Below are positions 10,273 to 22,021 of a DNA stretch of 43,263 nucleotides, one piece after another. Position 1 is the stretch's first letter, and each line of letters opens with the position of its first letter. Below the pieces are notes generated by a model that did no database searches, was not told the DNA's origin, and was given only the letters and a program-made list of their open reading frames with translations. The translations under genes and the position numbers were made by a program. The DNA is from Pseudophaeomoniella oleicola. Taxonomy: Eukaryota; Ascomycota; Eurotiomycetes; Phaeomoniellales; Phaeomoniellaceae. The stretch covers positions 1-43,263 of the forward strand of contig QWDQ01000091.1 of assembly GCA_003868215.1 (NCBI GenBank), in the 5' to 3' direction.

Positions 10273-12708
10273 CTATCTATACATTGAAAATTGATTCCAG
10301 TCGATATCTCCGCCCGATCCCATTCCCATCCCCAAGCCCATTCCTATACCCGTACCCATACCCATGCCCATTGCTAACATGTTGTCCGGCATCAGCGTGT
10401 CCAAATCCCATACTCCCATGTCATCCATCAACATCATCTGGCCGTTTGGCATCACTATCGGATTTGAATTCGGTGCTTGCGTTGTCGCGAAGGTCGGCTG
10501 AAAGTCTTGGCTCTGTGTTCCAAATTGGTCTTGGGGTTGGGTAGGGATGATTCCAGGCGCTGTTGCCATCATGGTGCCAGTATTCGCGTCAAGAGATACG
10601 TTAACCGATGGTATGGCACCGGCTGTAGCGGTCGTAGGTGGAGTCCCATACGAGCTCTTGAGGCCTGCTAACTTTGCTCTCATATCAACGACTAACTTTG
10701 GGGCAGTCAACGACCCATTGTTTCCCAATGCTGCTTCCCTTGCTTCCCATGCTTTAGAAATGAGGTTTGCGAATGCGTAGCTCATTGCACTTGCGTTCTG
10801 ATCTTGATCTTGTGGTGTTCTCGGACCCCGGTATATGTCTGTCGAGAATGTCACGGCAGTCCAGGCACGATCAGACATATCGCCGACAGGGTGGTAGCGC
10901 AGTAAGACAAGTATATGAACAAATGCGAGGAATGGAATGTTGCCATTGAGATACCAGTTGAACCGATGAAGAGACCTGGTAGCTTTACACATGTTGAAAC
11001 TTTCTATGAGTTCGGTGCAGATTTGGAAGATACGATCTCTGTTCTCGTCAAATGCTGGAGGGGATGCCGTGGAAGCCTCGGACCGAGAGCGAGATGTGTA
11101 TGCCTGCAGTTGCATTTTCTTGACGCCTTGTTCGGCTGCAGCTTTAGCCATAACGTGAAGGGGTATCTGCGAATCGCAGTAGCTGAGGTATTTGTCCTGG
11201 AGATGTTGCTCGAACTCGCCTATTGCACGCAGCTTCTCGGCTAGTGAGACTGCGGGATTGCCAAATTCGGACCATCCTAGGTCAGGACCATTAGAGGTAC
11301 GGATTTGACGATGGAATTCTGCAATCTCGCAACGCACAAGGAAGAAGATCATGTCAGTTGCTGGGGAGTGTTCGTGGGGCGCAAGACTCATATCGAGATT
11401 GAGATCGTTGTCGTTGATATTGAGGGGTAGTTTGGTGTTCCAATTTGGATTGAGCAACGACGTCCCAGCACCAGATTGTTCTGCTACACGATATTCTAGC
11501 AGAACAATATTCCACCAAAGGCGCTTCTTCATCTCCACCTCGAAAATAGAAACACCTCTATGTTGAATGTCACGTTGCAGGCCATTCGTTCTGCCAATGC
11601 GCTCTGCTATTGCCGTCAAACAGAAGAGCGATCGTGGATCAACGAGCTGCCGAATCGATGTTAGGTAGAGCATCAGTGCTTGGAGGACGGTCAAGTCACT
11701 CGAACGAAGGAAGCCTGCGCTGTGCAATGCACACTGAGCCCCAGTTTGATACTTCGAGAGTAGTTGATGTTTGCTTTCATTGAAAGAAGTGAGGCAGGTT
11801 TCTTCGTCCAAAGAGATAACCGCGAAAGCATATATGCCAAACATCAGAGCATGCATTGCACTTGAGGCAGACCCCAAGTTCGAACAGACTTTTAGTATCT
11901 GTTGCTGGACGGTGGGTGCATGGAAGACTCTCGTCAGGAGATTGACGTTGTCCATAAAGACTTGCCATAGCGAGAATATTTGCATTGGTGGAGGGTGAAG
12001 TGCTGGTAGGTCGACTGAATCAGTGAGACCGGTCATACCGAAAAGTAAACTACTCCCATCATTTTCAAACATTGAGTCATAGGTGGATGTAATGGGTCCT
12101 TTGTCATTTTCGTCTCCGGATGAGCCCTGGAGTAGGTCCTGAGCCTGTTCAAACTATAGTTACAGTCAGCAAATTCCTAGGACGCCAGCTACGAGAGAGT
12201 TTGAGGCCAGAGATACACGCACACCATCGACGGACGGTTCGAGCATCTCTTCGGTGATATCAGTGCAGACAGGTTGACTTACCTCTTCGTGTGCAGTCGC
12301 ATATGTTGAGTACTCGGGAGTTGTTTCATCTTTGGCTGGCGGGGAGTATGCAAGCTCAGCACCTGGTGATCGAGTGCCATGCCTTACTCCAGGAGAGAAG
12401 CGAGATTTGTCTGCTGCTTTAATGTCACCATTGTTGATGCTGTCAATATCGGCTCCAAAGCTTCTGAGGGCAGTCTCATAACGCTTCAGGCGGGCTAGCA
12501 ATTCGGCTTCGGGGAACCGTCGTTTCCTCGGTTTGGGGATAGTTGGTGCAGCCGGGACACAGGGTACCCGGTTCTTGACACAGTAAGTACACGGATCTTT
12601 TTTGTCGCACTTGACCTTTCTACGGTGGCATAAGGCGCAGGAGTAGAGCTTCAAAGATTTGGCAGTAGTCTCGGCCGGCTGCTTGGGAGGTTCAGAAGCA
12701 TCCGACAT
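10273..12708 (-). CDS. Zn2Cys6 transcription factor with fungal-specific middle domain
   Basis: Two exons: 12708-12223 (162 codons) and 12153-10273 (626 codons plus stop), 788 residues in all. The 69-base intron starts GTGCGT and ends TATAG, and both junctions are phase 0. A perfect GTAAGT at about 12282 lies inside exon 1, so alternative splicing is possible. Residues 24-50 form the zinc cluster CX2CX6CX5CX2CX6C. A leucine-rich segment after it (from about residue 68) probably dimerises. Exon 2 carries the fungal-specific transcription factor domain (for example MKKRLWWNIVLLEYR and the NINDNDL loop). The C-terminus is Met/Gly-rich (repeated GMG) and ends in an acidic-aromatic tail, a plausible activation region. 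The gene diverges from the DHA2 exporter across a 1 kb shared promoter with repeated motifs, so regulation of that exporter is a reasonable inference. The specific regulon is unknown. Confidence 0.88.
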
Positions 12709-13339
12709 ATCGGCTGCGCTAACCTATCCCAAGGGCAAGATAGTGTAACGCCTCTGTAGGGACTACGGAAGCGGCCTATCTGGGAAGTGGGAAAGCAGTC
12801 AAGCGAAATATCGATTGATGCAGAACAAGGTACCTGCAGGATGATTCTGTCATTGATAAGGAAATTGGACAGTTGTGGAAAAAGATCGCAGCCCTTGTGG
12901 TGATCAAGTCGACAGCGGTAACATATCCATGAAGTCCAAGACGGAACTCGGCAGGTTAAATAGAAGGCAGTCAACCTTCCAACATCGAGCCCAGCAAATA
13001 CACGATCTCGGGAACCAGTCAAATGGCAACTGAACGCGGAAGAAATGAGTTGATATGCTATTCTCTTGGGGTACAACGTAGGTAGGCAAGCAATTTCATT
13101 AATTAGGTGTTGGATGACTTCCCACTTACTTCCTTGTTAGGAAAGAAGTACGAGGCGGGGGGGAAGCGGGGCGCAAGGCAGACGGTTTGTTACTGTACTA
13201 CGTAGGAGCATCTTAGGCGGGTCAAATAGTCCGATCCGATGAGATAAGGGAAAGCGTCCGTGGGGTCCGTTAGTGGTACACCAACCAAGAACTGGCGAGG
13301 CTTAACGTTACCTCTTGGCTCATGCTTAAAGGTAAGTTA

Positions 13340-13391
13340 GAAAGAATCCGATGATGACCAGGAACAGCATTCTTTGACTTCGGATTCTTTC
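13340..13391. repeat. 12-bp perfect inverted repeat (GAAAGAATCCGA)
   Basis: GAAAGAATCCGA at 13340-13351 is the exact reverse complement of TCGGATTCTTTC at 13380-13391, with 28 bases between. Each arm contains a CCG or CGG triplet as used by Zn2Cys6 dimers. It could be an operator pair or a hairpin. Confidence 0.85.
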
Positions 13392-13406
13392 ATATCTCCC
13401 TACATA

Positions 13407-13442
13407 GGGACCTGAGTAGGGACCTGGGGAGGGACCTGCGTA
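13407..13442. repeat. Three tandem 12-mers headed GGGACCTG
   Basis: GGGACCTGAGTA, GGGACCTGGGGA and GGGACCTGCGTA lie head to tail at exactly 12-base spacing. The 8-base head is invariant while the last four bases vary, as expected of repeated binding sites rather than recent slippage. It lies about 260-300 bases upstream of the exporter ATG. Confidence 0.85.
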
Positions 13443-13562
13443 GCTTGGGGGCCTTTCCGTATGCACTGATATGGTGAAGGTGAAGGACTATTCTATGATG
13501 ATATCAATACCTGCCAATATGATATGATCAAAGCTCTTCGTGTCTGTAAGGGGCATCGCAAA

Positions 13563-13568
13563 TATAAA
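13563..13568 (+). promoter_or_regulatory. TATA box of the DHA2 exporter
   Basis: TATAAA 136 bases upstream of the ATG at 13704, at a usual distance for a fungal TATA-type promoter. Confidence 0.5.
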
Positions 13569-13703
13569 CATCTCATGCCACCCTCCCATGTGTTTATTTA
13601 CTATCACTTCAGTTACACGATCACAAATCTCAAACCACAATAATCTTTCCTCTGCGTGCACTTCCTCGCTCCTTCTTGCGCCTTTCATATCTCCCTTTGC
13701 AAA

Positions 13704-15636
13704 ATGACTCCTACAACCTCACCTAGCAAACAACCTCCTCGAACCACCTCAGACACTTCATCCTTGACAGAAACTGCTTCCGCCATGGAAGAACACAAAC
13801 CTCAAGACCATTCCAATGGGTCTCATGGCCTTCCTCCAGATGCTGCTCGTGGCCCTCCAGCCAAAGGCGGTCCTGGAGGCCCTGGTGGCCCAGGTGGAGG
13901 TCCTCCAGAAGATATTGAATATCCTCCTTTTATGGTTGTCGTTGCTATCATGGGCTCATGCATGCTCGCAATGTTCCTTGTCGCTCTGGTATGTAACACT
14001 CCCTCTTGCTGATAGTCGATCCCTCTCTGACGAGCATCAATAGGACCGAACCATTATTGCCACTGCAATTCCTACTATCACGGACCAGTTCCACTCCGTC
14101 GACGACATCGGCTGGTACGGTTCGTCATACATGCTTGCCAACTGCGCTGTCCAGCTTCTCTACGGAAGGATCTACAAGTTCTACTCGTGCAAAACTGTAT
14201 TCCTTGTCGCCATCGCACTTTTCGAGATCGGCTCAGCTGTCTGTGGCGCCGCTCCGAACTCAATCGCTCTGATCCTTGGTCGCGCGATCGCCGGTGCTGG
14301 AGCGTCTGGCATTTTCTCTGGAGTTATCCAGATCATGATGTCTCTCGTCCCACTCCACAAGCGACCCATGTACACCGGCTTCTTCGGCAGTATCTTCGGC
14401 CTTGCATCAGTGGTTGGACCTCTCCTTGGTGGTGCTTTTACTGAACGTGTCTCCTGGAGATGGTGTTTCTACATCAATCTTCCTTTAGCCGCGATCACTA
14501 TCGTCGTCGTTGTGCTCCTGCTGAAGGCTCCGAAGCCGAGACAAGGCGGTCTGGCCCTCAAGGAACAAATTCAGCAACTAGACCCTATTGGCACCATCTT
14601 ATTTATTCCGAGCATGACTTGTCTCATCCTCGCTTTGCAGTGGGGTGGATTTACCTATGCTTGGGGTTCCGGGCGCGTCATTGCTCTTTTCGTCGTCTTC
14701 GGTCTTACCTTCATCGCATTTGTCGCCGTCCAGATCTGGAAGAAAGATAACGCTACTGTACCGCCACGCATCTTCATGCAACGCAGCATTTGCGCTGGCT
14801 TCTTCTACTCATTCTGCCTTGCAGCATCGATGATGATCCTGATATATTACATCCCAATCTGGTTTCAGGCCGTCAAGGGTGTCGGTGCAGTCAAATCAGG
14901 AATCATGACCTTGCCAAGTATTCTATCTCTGGTCATCTCCTCGCTTTTTGTTGGGATTTTGGTTCAGAAGATTGGCTACTACGTACCCACAATGATCGTT
15001 GGTCCTGTCATCTCCGCTGTTGGTGCAGGACTCCTTACCACCTTTACGCCGACCACAGGCCATCCCAAATGGATTGCGTATCAGTTCTTGTACGGATTCG
15101 GTCTTGGAATGGGTATGCAAACTCCTGGTCTTGCAGCACAAGCAGTGCTTCCACGCCCTGATACTCCCATCGGTGTTGCATTGATGTTTTTTGCCCAACA
15201 GCTTGGTGGTGCCATATTCGTATCTGTTGGACAGAACGTTTTCGCTCAGAAGCTCGTCACGGGTCTCCGCTCGGTCGCTGGTATCAATCCTGAAGTGGTT
15301 GTCAACACTGGAGCTACAGACCTTCGCCATGTCGTCCCTCAGTCCCAGTTGCCGCAGGTCTTGAAGATCTACAACAGAGCTCTCGTTCAAGTTTGGTATG
15401 TGGCTGCGGCAATGACCTGCTTGATCGTAATCCCAGCTCTCTGCATGGAATGGAAAGATGTCAGAAAGTCAAAGGGTCCCGGCGGTCCAGGAGGTCCAGG
15501 AGGTCCAGGAGGTCGCGGTGGTCCTGGCGGTGAAGGCGCAGGTAAACCACAAGGAGCCAATATATCCGGTTCCAGCCCGAATGAGAAGCCCACAGGAGAT
15601 TCCACGAGAACCGAAGTCGGTAACAATGTCGCTTAG
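13704..15636 (+). CDS. DHA2-type MFS exporter (14 helices)
   Basis: Two exons, 13704-13988 and 14044-15636, give 625 residues. The 55-base intron has GTATGT and TAG ends and phase 0 junctions; it interrupts TM1 just before DRTIIATAIPTITDQF, the DHA2 signature. Motif C is visible as VVGPLLGGAF and is followed by RWCFYINLP. About 14 hydrophobic segments are present, as in fungal toxin and drug pumps of the AflT/GliA type, which export small molecules by proton antiport at the plasma membrane. The exported compound is unknown. Both cytosolic tails carry Gly-Gly-Pro repeats (residues about 55-66 and 573-591), which is unusual. The gene is divergent from a Zn2Cys6 regulator and has a TATAAA and tandem 12-mers upstream. 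ATG 13704 is preferred to the upstream in-frame codon at 13656 because it has an A-rich start context and follows the TATA box at a normal distance. Confidence 0.92.
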
Positions 15637-16635
15637 ACTCATTTTCAACACAGCGTGGTACGACCTCGCATTCAAAGCAAGTTTTGATACATTCGCAACA
15701 ATACCCCCTCGGCAAGATACCCATTGAAGGACACAGTATGGATTATGTTAGTATGAAGATAGCTTTTGAACAAAGCAACACAAAAAAAAGGGATTATCGA
15801 GAGCTTTAGCAATGGAGTTTTATGGATATCAATGGGCCGGACAATGTGCAATAATCAAAGCGAGTAACGAACACCTCGCATAAAATAGGTAGAGTGCAAT
15901 CCAAAGATGATGCTGCACAACAACGATGATCATGAACCAATGTGTCTCTTCCGTAGCATGGATCGCTTTTTTCAGATGGGCCTGGTTCAACATGGGTTAG
16001 AGAGATAGTTTTCAGCTACTGTATCTGCAAAAGCCATATCTCCTCCCCTTTCTCTTCTCCCCAGAACAAATATATCTTGGCATATTTAGCGCCTTAGCTT
16101 AGGTCCCTATTAGGCACTTCACTTGCGTTGCTTAACTATAACTTAGCAGTACCGCCGCGCCAACAAACAAACAGATAGAACAAACAAGGAAGCTATGCTT
16201 TTACAATGAACATGAGAATATGAAATATGACCACTGTTTTTTCAATCAAAAAAAGTAAAACGTTACATGGGTAAGAATAATAGCAGCGGATCAAAATGGT
16301 TGATATTAAATATGATGGATGGAAGGTGAGTAGTAGTAGGGGTTGTATTTCCCTCCCCGGTATATACCTACTATACCTAGCAAGTGGGGGTCTAGGGTGT
16401 ACCTAGGTACCTATGGATGGATGAATAGTGGAAGATTGACAGGGTCAAAAACAAGCAAACAGAACCCCCCCTAACCCCCCCGAGCCCCTCCTTCCCGGAA
16501 ACTCGGTTCTTGATCTTCACGGGATTTGCATAATATATCCAAAAGAATCATAAGTGCGTGACTGGCATTGTTGAAGACTAGCCAATGTTTTCAGGTCGAA
16601 ATCGGGCAAATGTTTCGCAGTGTTAGTTAGACCAG
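15637..16635. other. Convergent 3' region between exporter and Yox1-type gene
   Basis: About 1 kb between converging stop codons, with A/T-rich tracts suited to 3' ends on both strands. The overlapping palindromes TACCTAGGTA and TAGGTACCTA are at 16400-16413. No coding frame was seen. Confidence 0.5.
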
Positions 16636-18558
16636 TTATCTCCATGCGCCTTGGCTCAACGATAGAAGACCCTGGATGCAATCCAGGTCATCCTCCTTTT
16701 CCACTGCAGTACTACCATTTGCCTTCATGAAGGCAGCGATCTCATTGCTATCGAACTTGGAGTTGAAGTTCTCTTTATCCTCATCTTCCGCTATGTTTAG
16801 GCCTCTCTTGGCAGTTCGCGCTCGTTTGCGGTCGGAGGCAAGAGCTCCAGCGAGACCTTTGCTATAGCTCGAGGCGTGCGGATGATCTTGAAGAACGGGT
16901 CGAAACGAGTCAGTACTTGGAGGCAGAGTACGACGTAAAGGATTTTGGGATGCGCGTGTTCCAGGCGCCCAATTCTCCTTATCGGAATCGCCTGATGTCG
17001 AACGCGTATGTGATGGCCGATCAGCCTTCGATGGAGCCGGCTTCATCGTGATGTTCTTGTCCTCAGGGTGTTGAAGTCGACCCATAGAAGACTGAGCCCG
17101 CGAGAGCTTCGGTTTGCTTCCCAGGCCTAAAGATTGTCTTTGGATATTCCCAGCGCTAGGCTTTTGCTGCAAAGCATCACGCCGCTGTTGCGCTCTAAGA
17201 TTTTCCTTCGACTTCTTGCTCTGCGACCTAATCAGACTGATTGCGCCCACTGCTGAGCCATTTCGCTCGCGCTCAGCTTGTGCGGCAAGCGCATCGCGCG
17301 CATCGCTATCACAGAAGAATTCCCATGTCCGAGCATCACGAGATCTACCAAATGTACCATTGAAAGCCCTTGGCTGGTTCGTACCCTCTTGGATGGACAC
17401 TGGGCCAGCCGTGACTTCACTTCTACTCCGTTGAAAAAGACGTGCACGGGTAACACCAGGATCTATCGTTACAGACCGCTGTTTTGGTGGGGAGGGAGTA
17501 TCCTCGTCGGTCGTCTTCACCTTAACTGCACCGTCCAATGACATGGATAACCTGATACTTGACGACCTTTCCTGGGAGGAAATGAATGACGTTGGTGTAC
17601 TAATAAGGGGACTAACATTCTCTCGGTTTTCCACGTCGTCGAAAGTTCGCTTCCTGCTGTTGGATGGTGGATCTACCACCTTGAGCGACGTGCTCTGTAA
17701 TATATGGCTTTCCTGGCTTGTCGTCTGGGTCGACGCATTGGCCTCTTGGGAATATGTGAGATTCGAAGGTGATGATAGTGGCGTCGTGGACCTTGAAGAA
17801 GGTGCTGCTTCGGTCTGAGTCTTCTGCACCTCATCGCTGGGGTTTAGTAGATCGTGTATGCTTGAGCCCCGCGACGGCGCACGTTCTTCGACAGGAGAGT
17901 GAAGGACCGGCGATGTCATTGTGGGAGATGATGATGAGAGCAATTGATGATAAGTAATGGAGGGCCCTGCGTGCGCAGGAGAAACACCATCCGAGTGCGC
18001 ATATGGCGTTTGAAAATGTGGTGGTGGATTGCGGAGATGTGGTATGAGTTCGTGAGGTAATAATGGTCGGGACTTTCTTCGATCATTCTGTCTGCGATTT
18101 TGGAACCAGATCTATCGAACACGAGTCAGCCGGTAATGACGGAAAAGGAACTCAATCCCCGGCCGCGAGAAAGCCCAATCAGACGAACCTGTACAGCTTT
18201 CTCTCCCAAAGCAACCTTCTTTACTATCTCTGCCCTAGCAGCCTTGTCTGGTTTTGAATTCTTCTGGTACTCTGATTCAAGTATTGCATGGTCTTCGGGG
18301 CTATAAAGGCGGTCAGGTCAGCTGCAGTCAATGTGGTGGAAGGGCCGCGGGGTTCGCGACGCGTTGGATTATAAAGATATCCTACCTGGTCCGTCGACGC
18401 TTTTGGCGGGCGAGCACCTTGTTATCGATCTTGGGAGGCAGATTCTGGTCGAGAGTGGATTGTGAATGGACGAGGAAAGCATAAGGATGCGAGGGATCGT
18501 GGACTTGGGTATGGTCAGGCGGCGTGGCGGAGCCGGCCATTGGCTGTTGGTTATTCAT
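16636..18558 (-). CDS. Yox1-type homeobox transcription factor
   Basis: Three exons, 18558-18386, 18300-18189 and 18111-16636, give 586 residues; all junction phases agree (GTAGGA..TATAG, then GTTCGT..GATAG). Residues about 50-110 form a homeodomain: the basic arm RQKRRRTSPED, helices I and II, and the recognition helix with WFQNRRQ at 97-103. The rest is Ser/Thr/Pro-rich and probably disordered, with repeated DKEN motifs and an acidic C-terminus. In budding yeast Yox1 and Yhp1 repress M/G1 genes with Mcm1 and are themselves cell-cycle transcribed; that this protein does so here is inference. Two DKEN motifs resemble KEN-box degrons, in line with cell-cycle turnover. An ACGCGT (MBF-type site) lies in intron 1 at 18359-18364. 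Without splicing only the homeodomain-free C-terminal part would be annotated. Confidence 0.88.
18359..18364. promoter_or_regulatory. ACGCGT (MCB-like) in Yox1-type intron 1
   Basis: Palindromic ACGCGT core, the yeast MBF site, inside the first intron and about 195 bases from the ATG. It may be chance; a second copy at 17002-17007 lies in exon 3. Confidence 0.3.
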
Positions 18559-20945
18559 GCTGTCTAGAGGGTAATATTATGATATAGACATAGTAGTGAT
18601 GAGGGTGAGATGGAAGAGGAGGAGGATGTTATAACGGGACGAGGTAGACGACGTCGCGACACGCCTACACACGGTACGTGCTCTATATGCTTTGACGGAT
18701 GCAATTCGAAATGATGAATGATATTATGTCTAACTCGTTTGGGTCTGCGTGGGACTGATTTGACCGCGACTTTATCAATAAATGCGTCCCGACGTGACTT
18801 GGCCTTGGCGCATCGACTCCGCTGATCTAACCTCATTCTTGTCGGCCCCAACATTGACCTTGTTTAAGGACCTGATGTCCTGCATAGCGAGATCAGATCT
18901 CCATTCTCGCGCTTGTGAACGCGCTTTTTCTGGCAATTGGCGTATTCTCGACTACCAAATCAGTCTGTTAGATTGGGGGAGGTTCACCAAAGACCTGCTA
19001 TTCCCTGTGCCTTGCAGGTACCTCGTCAAGCAGCACACCTTAGATTATACCCTCATGACTACCCTGACGTTGACAAACTATCACTCAAACTTCACGATAA
19101 CTGCGAGGTCCTACCCATGATCTCAAGCGGAGACCTGGAGGTTGAAAACCCGTGCCAGCGCGTTTCCTCGCGATGCATATCTAGGACACGAAAAATCTAG
19201 GCACTCTTCCACTTCGACGTCGCACCCCGTTTGGCTTGGAGCAATGCTACGAATACCATGTACTCGATCCGGGGCTTTTGGCATAAGTCACTTCATCTTC
19301 CAGTGTCTCCTACTCGCCGGCACGGCTGTGTGTGGGAGGAAGTGCTAAGATACGACAACGCGAGAACACGTGACCTCCGATGCGGAATCGGCGTGTTACC
19401 CCACCACATTGTTACAGATATCTTCCCATGTCAAGCATCGCTCTACCCTGTTCCATTCCAAAAGTATACCGTCAAATGTTGACGACGTCAATGGGTTTTG
19501 TCCTCAAGATGTCCGAGATAGCCAGATCATTGTCCTGTTCTGATCTTACACGCTTCAGTGTTCCAGAGCACCAGCAAGCTCCAGTACGAGTACGACACGC
19601 TTCTCTAGCAAGATAAACGGTATAGTCCATCATGAGGTACTAAAATTGACCCATTTCCAATGTAGCAGGCTGAGTGGTCTCTACTCCACCGGTCATTACA
19701 TCTCGGTTGGTAAACGATGAATACATGTTGAATACAGTACGCTAAGACAGCGAGGCTGCCTGGAACTGCACATTCGGGAGTTTCCATGCCGGCTGCGGTT
19801 TTCTTGTACCAAAGCGTCATCTTTCCCAGCCTTATCATCCCTACTCTGTGTTCTGGCCTATACACGCTCGATCAATTACTGTCTGCAGACTTGACCGACC
19901 GATCGCTGCCTAGCCGTAGGGCTAACTTTCATGCAATCTGCCAATCAGGCCGGACTATTTCACACCCCCATCGGCTTTATGCTGCCTGTTAGAGCAGTCG
20001 CCTATCGCGAGAAAGTATTGTTCAATGACTTTGCTAACTTAAGCAAATCCGTGGTCGCCTACGATATCCAGTCAGCCTGCACATATGACCCGCGTCTCAC
20101 ACCAGTGACTCGTTGCCTTCCTGCATGCATATTCGAAGATCTCGATGTGACCACTCAGTTCATCATCCGGTCCTCCTTCTTTCATAGTAACATCATTCAA
20201 GACAATCTGATGGCCCGTAGGGCCTTGATTGGACCCGGGGAACAGGTACCTTCAACGTTTCCCGAAAGCTTGGGACGTCTACCTAGTCACGCTGTGCTGT
20301 TCCAAGGCAGCATTGCATGGGTGGGGGGAATCAAAGACTCGGTGAAAAAACTCCACCAGCGGTTTCCATGGAGATTCGTCACTTCGTTAAGTGGTCTTTG
20401 TTGCCTCGACCAGTCACGATTGCAAAGACTCTCAGGCACGGCGACCACCTGTAGTCCTTGGACGTCTTGACGATCACATGCCTCACGTGAGTCTTCGCCG
20501 GGTCATCGTTTCATTTTCCATACAGCGAAACTAGGTGTTCTAGCTTGCCGTTCCCCTATGTCTAACCACTATCATTACATCCACCATGTCTTCCCCTGGC
20601 GGTGGGATCATTTTAATGGCCATAGGTCATCGCGACATCTACCTTAACTGCAGAGTTTTCACCAATAAACATAGTGTATCACAGCCGTTCAATTCTGGAA
20701 CCATATGTGTGCTTGTTGATTCGACATTCACGCCTGTCAATTTCTCAAAGGGGGTCCCAGGACATTCCTTGTTGCCTTGCTCATTCCTCCCGACTGTCCA
20801 CTGACAACCGCTTTCACCACTGTGTTCGAAACAGGGTCTCCGACTCTGACTCCTGACTCTGATGGCATCGAGACCACAAGCTATATACAACGGGATGTGG
20901 CAACAGACGGAGACGAGTTCAACTTCGCCAATTCCTCAAGCAAGC
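18559..20945. other. 2.4 kb intergenic region upstream of two divergent genes
   Basis: This separates the Yox1-type gene (minus) from the NmrA-like gene (plus). The longest unassigned open frame, 19931-20470 plus (179 codons), has no recognisable motif, signal peptide or membrane pattern, and I do not call it a gene. No strong repeat was seen. Confidence 0.45.
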
Positions 20946-22021
20946 ATGATGAGAATCGCCATTGCTGGCACGAACGGCTTTGCCCGTATGTTAGCATACA
21001 TCATTTCGCGTCAAACACCACATCAGTTTATCATCCTATCACGAAGTGTCAGTTGCGTGCTTCCTTGGGCATGATACATTTTAACAAAGACAGTCAAATG
21101 CTACACTCGCCGAGAGAGAGAATTGGCAAATACTAAGGGTCGACTACAACAACACGAACGACCTCCGCTACAAGCTCGCTGGCGTTGACACGGTTATATC
21201 GACAATATCAGGTGCAGCACAGATTTCTTTGATAGATGCTGCATCGGCTGTTCATGTTCGCCACTTCGTGCCTTCGGAGTTCGAAGGGCCTCCAGGGCTG
21301 CGACCAGCCAACGACTTACTAGATCGCGGTCGCCACGCTGCCCTTCAACGCCTAAACGAATTGATCCAGCACGGAATGTCTTTCACTGTTTTCACTTGCG
21401 GCGTGTTTTATGAACGGTTCGCACCTGGCGGCTTAGCTGCCTCTGGAATTGGACAATCAAGTGGTGTAAGTGCCGAGGGACATTACATTATGGACTTTCG
21501 CAGCCAGAAGGCGTCCTTGCCTTTCCTGGATAACGCTGGCGATCCCGTCTACCTTTCGATGATATCCGCTCGTGATGCCGCTCGCTTTGTTGTCACTGCT
21601 CTTGACATACCAAACTGGCCTCGCGAATGGAGGATGCGTGGAGACAGATTGACTGTGAGTCAGGTCGTTGATATCGGAGAGCAGCTTCGAGGTATGACTC
21701 ATCATTATTGGTGAATTTAACTGACGCGGCACAGGACAAGAATTTGAGCGATCGAACTATACCAGGGACTCCCTTCAAAGCGCGTTGATGGTATACTTTC
21801 ACCTAAGTACACTAATGGCATCTGTGACTGACTTTGGCCACTAGTACGCTCGTTCCACGAACGATATCAATCGGGTGAAGCGTGTGCAGCAGTTGATCGC
21901 TACAGCTGAAGGTAGATACGACTTCCCTGCGACCAACTTGAATGGCATTGTACCTGTAAATCCTGAGGGATTCAGGCAGTGGATGACCCGGGTCTGGACG
22001 CAGGCCGGGCAGAGCGCTTGA
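20946..22021 (+). CDS. NmrA-like / isoflavone-reductase-like NAD(P)-binding protein
   Basis: Four exons, 20946-21047, 21094-21691, 21735-21790 and 21845-22021, give 310 residues, normal for the family. Introns begin GTCAGT, GTATGA and GTATAC, end in AG, and keep phase. The N-terminus MRIAIAGTNGFAR is a Rossmann glycine motif, followed by FIILSRS, then GVDTVISTISG and HFVPSEF, the conserved strand order of NmrA-like atypical short-chain dehydrogenases. Family members are either reductases (isoflavone or phenylcoumaran type) or redox sensors that bind NAD(P) without catalysis, as NmrA does. A lysine expected for the reductase subfamily is not evident, so function is open. An upstream ATG at 20862 is in frame but adds only low-quality sequence, so the ATG pair at 20946/20949 was chosen. 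There is no obvious operon partner. Confidence 0.85.

Larger units (their letters stand above)
12709..13703. promoter_or_regulatory. Divergent promoter, Zn2Cys6 regulator / DHA2 exporter
   Basis: 995 bases between two divergent start codons. It holds a 12-bp perfect inverted repeat containing CCG/CGG triplets (13340-13391), three tandem GGGACCTG-headed 12-mers (13407-13442), a TATAAA (13563) on the exporter side and a TACTACGTAGGA string near 13195. A CCGATCCGAT stretch occurs near 13230. The region has no convincing coding frame. Its layout suggests local control of the exporter by the neighbouring regulator, which is inference. Confidence 0.6.

Noticed and set aside
14923-15390. 155-codon minus-strand frame inside the exporter
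   Set aside because: Antisense shadow of conserved membrane segments.
10273-15636. Secondary-metabolite cluster around the Zn2Cys6 regulator and exporter
   Set aside because: No synthase, P450, transferase or other biosynthetic enzyme is present; only a regulator-exporter pair is supported.
19931-20470. 179-codon plus-strand frame
   Set aside because: No motif, no supporting splice or start context; length alone is not enough in 43 kb.
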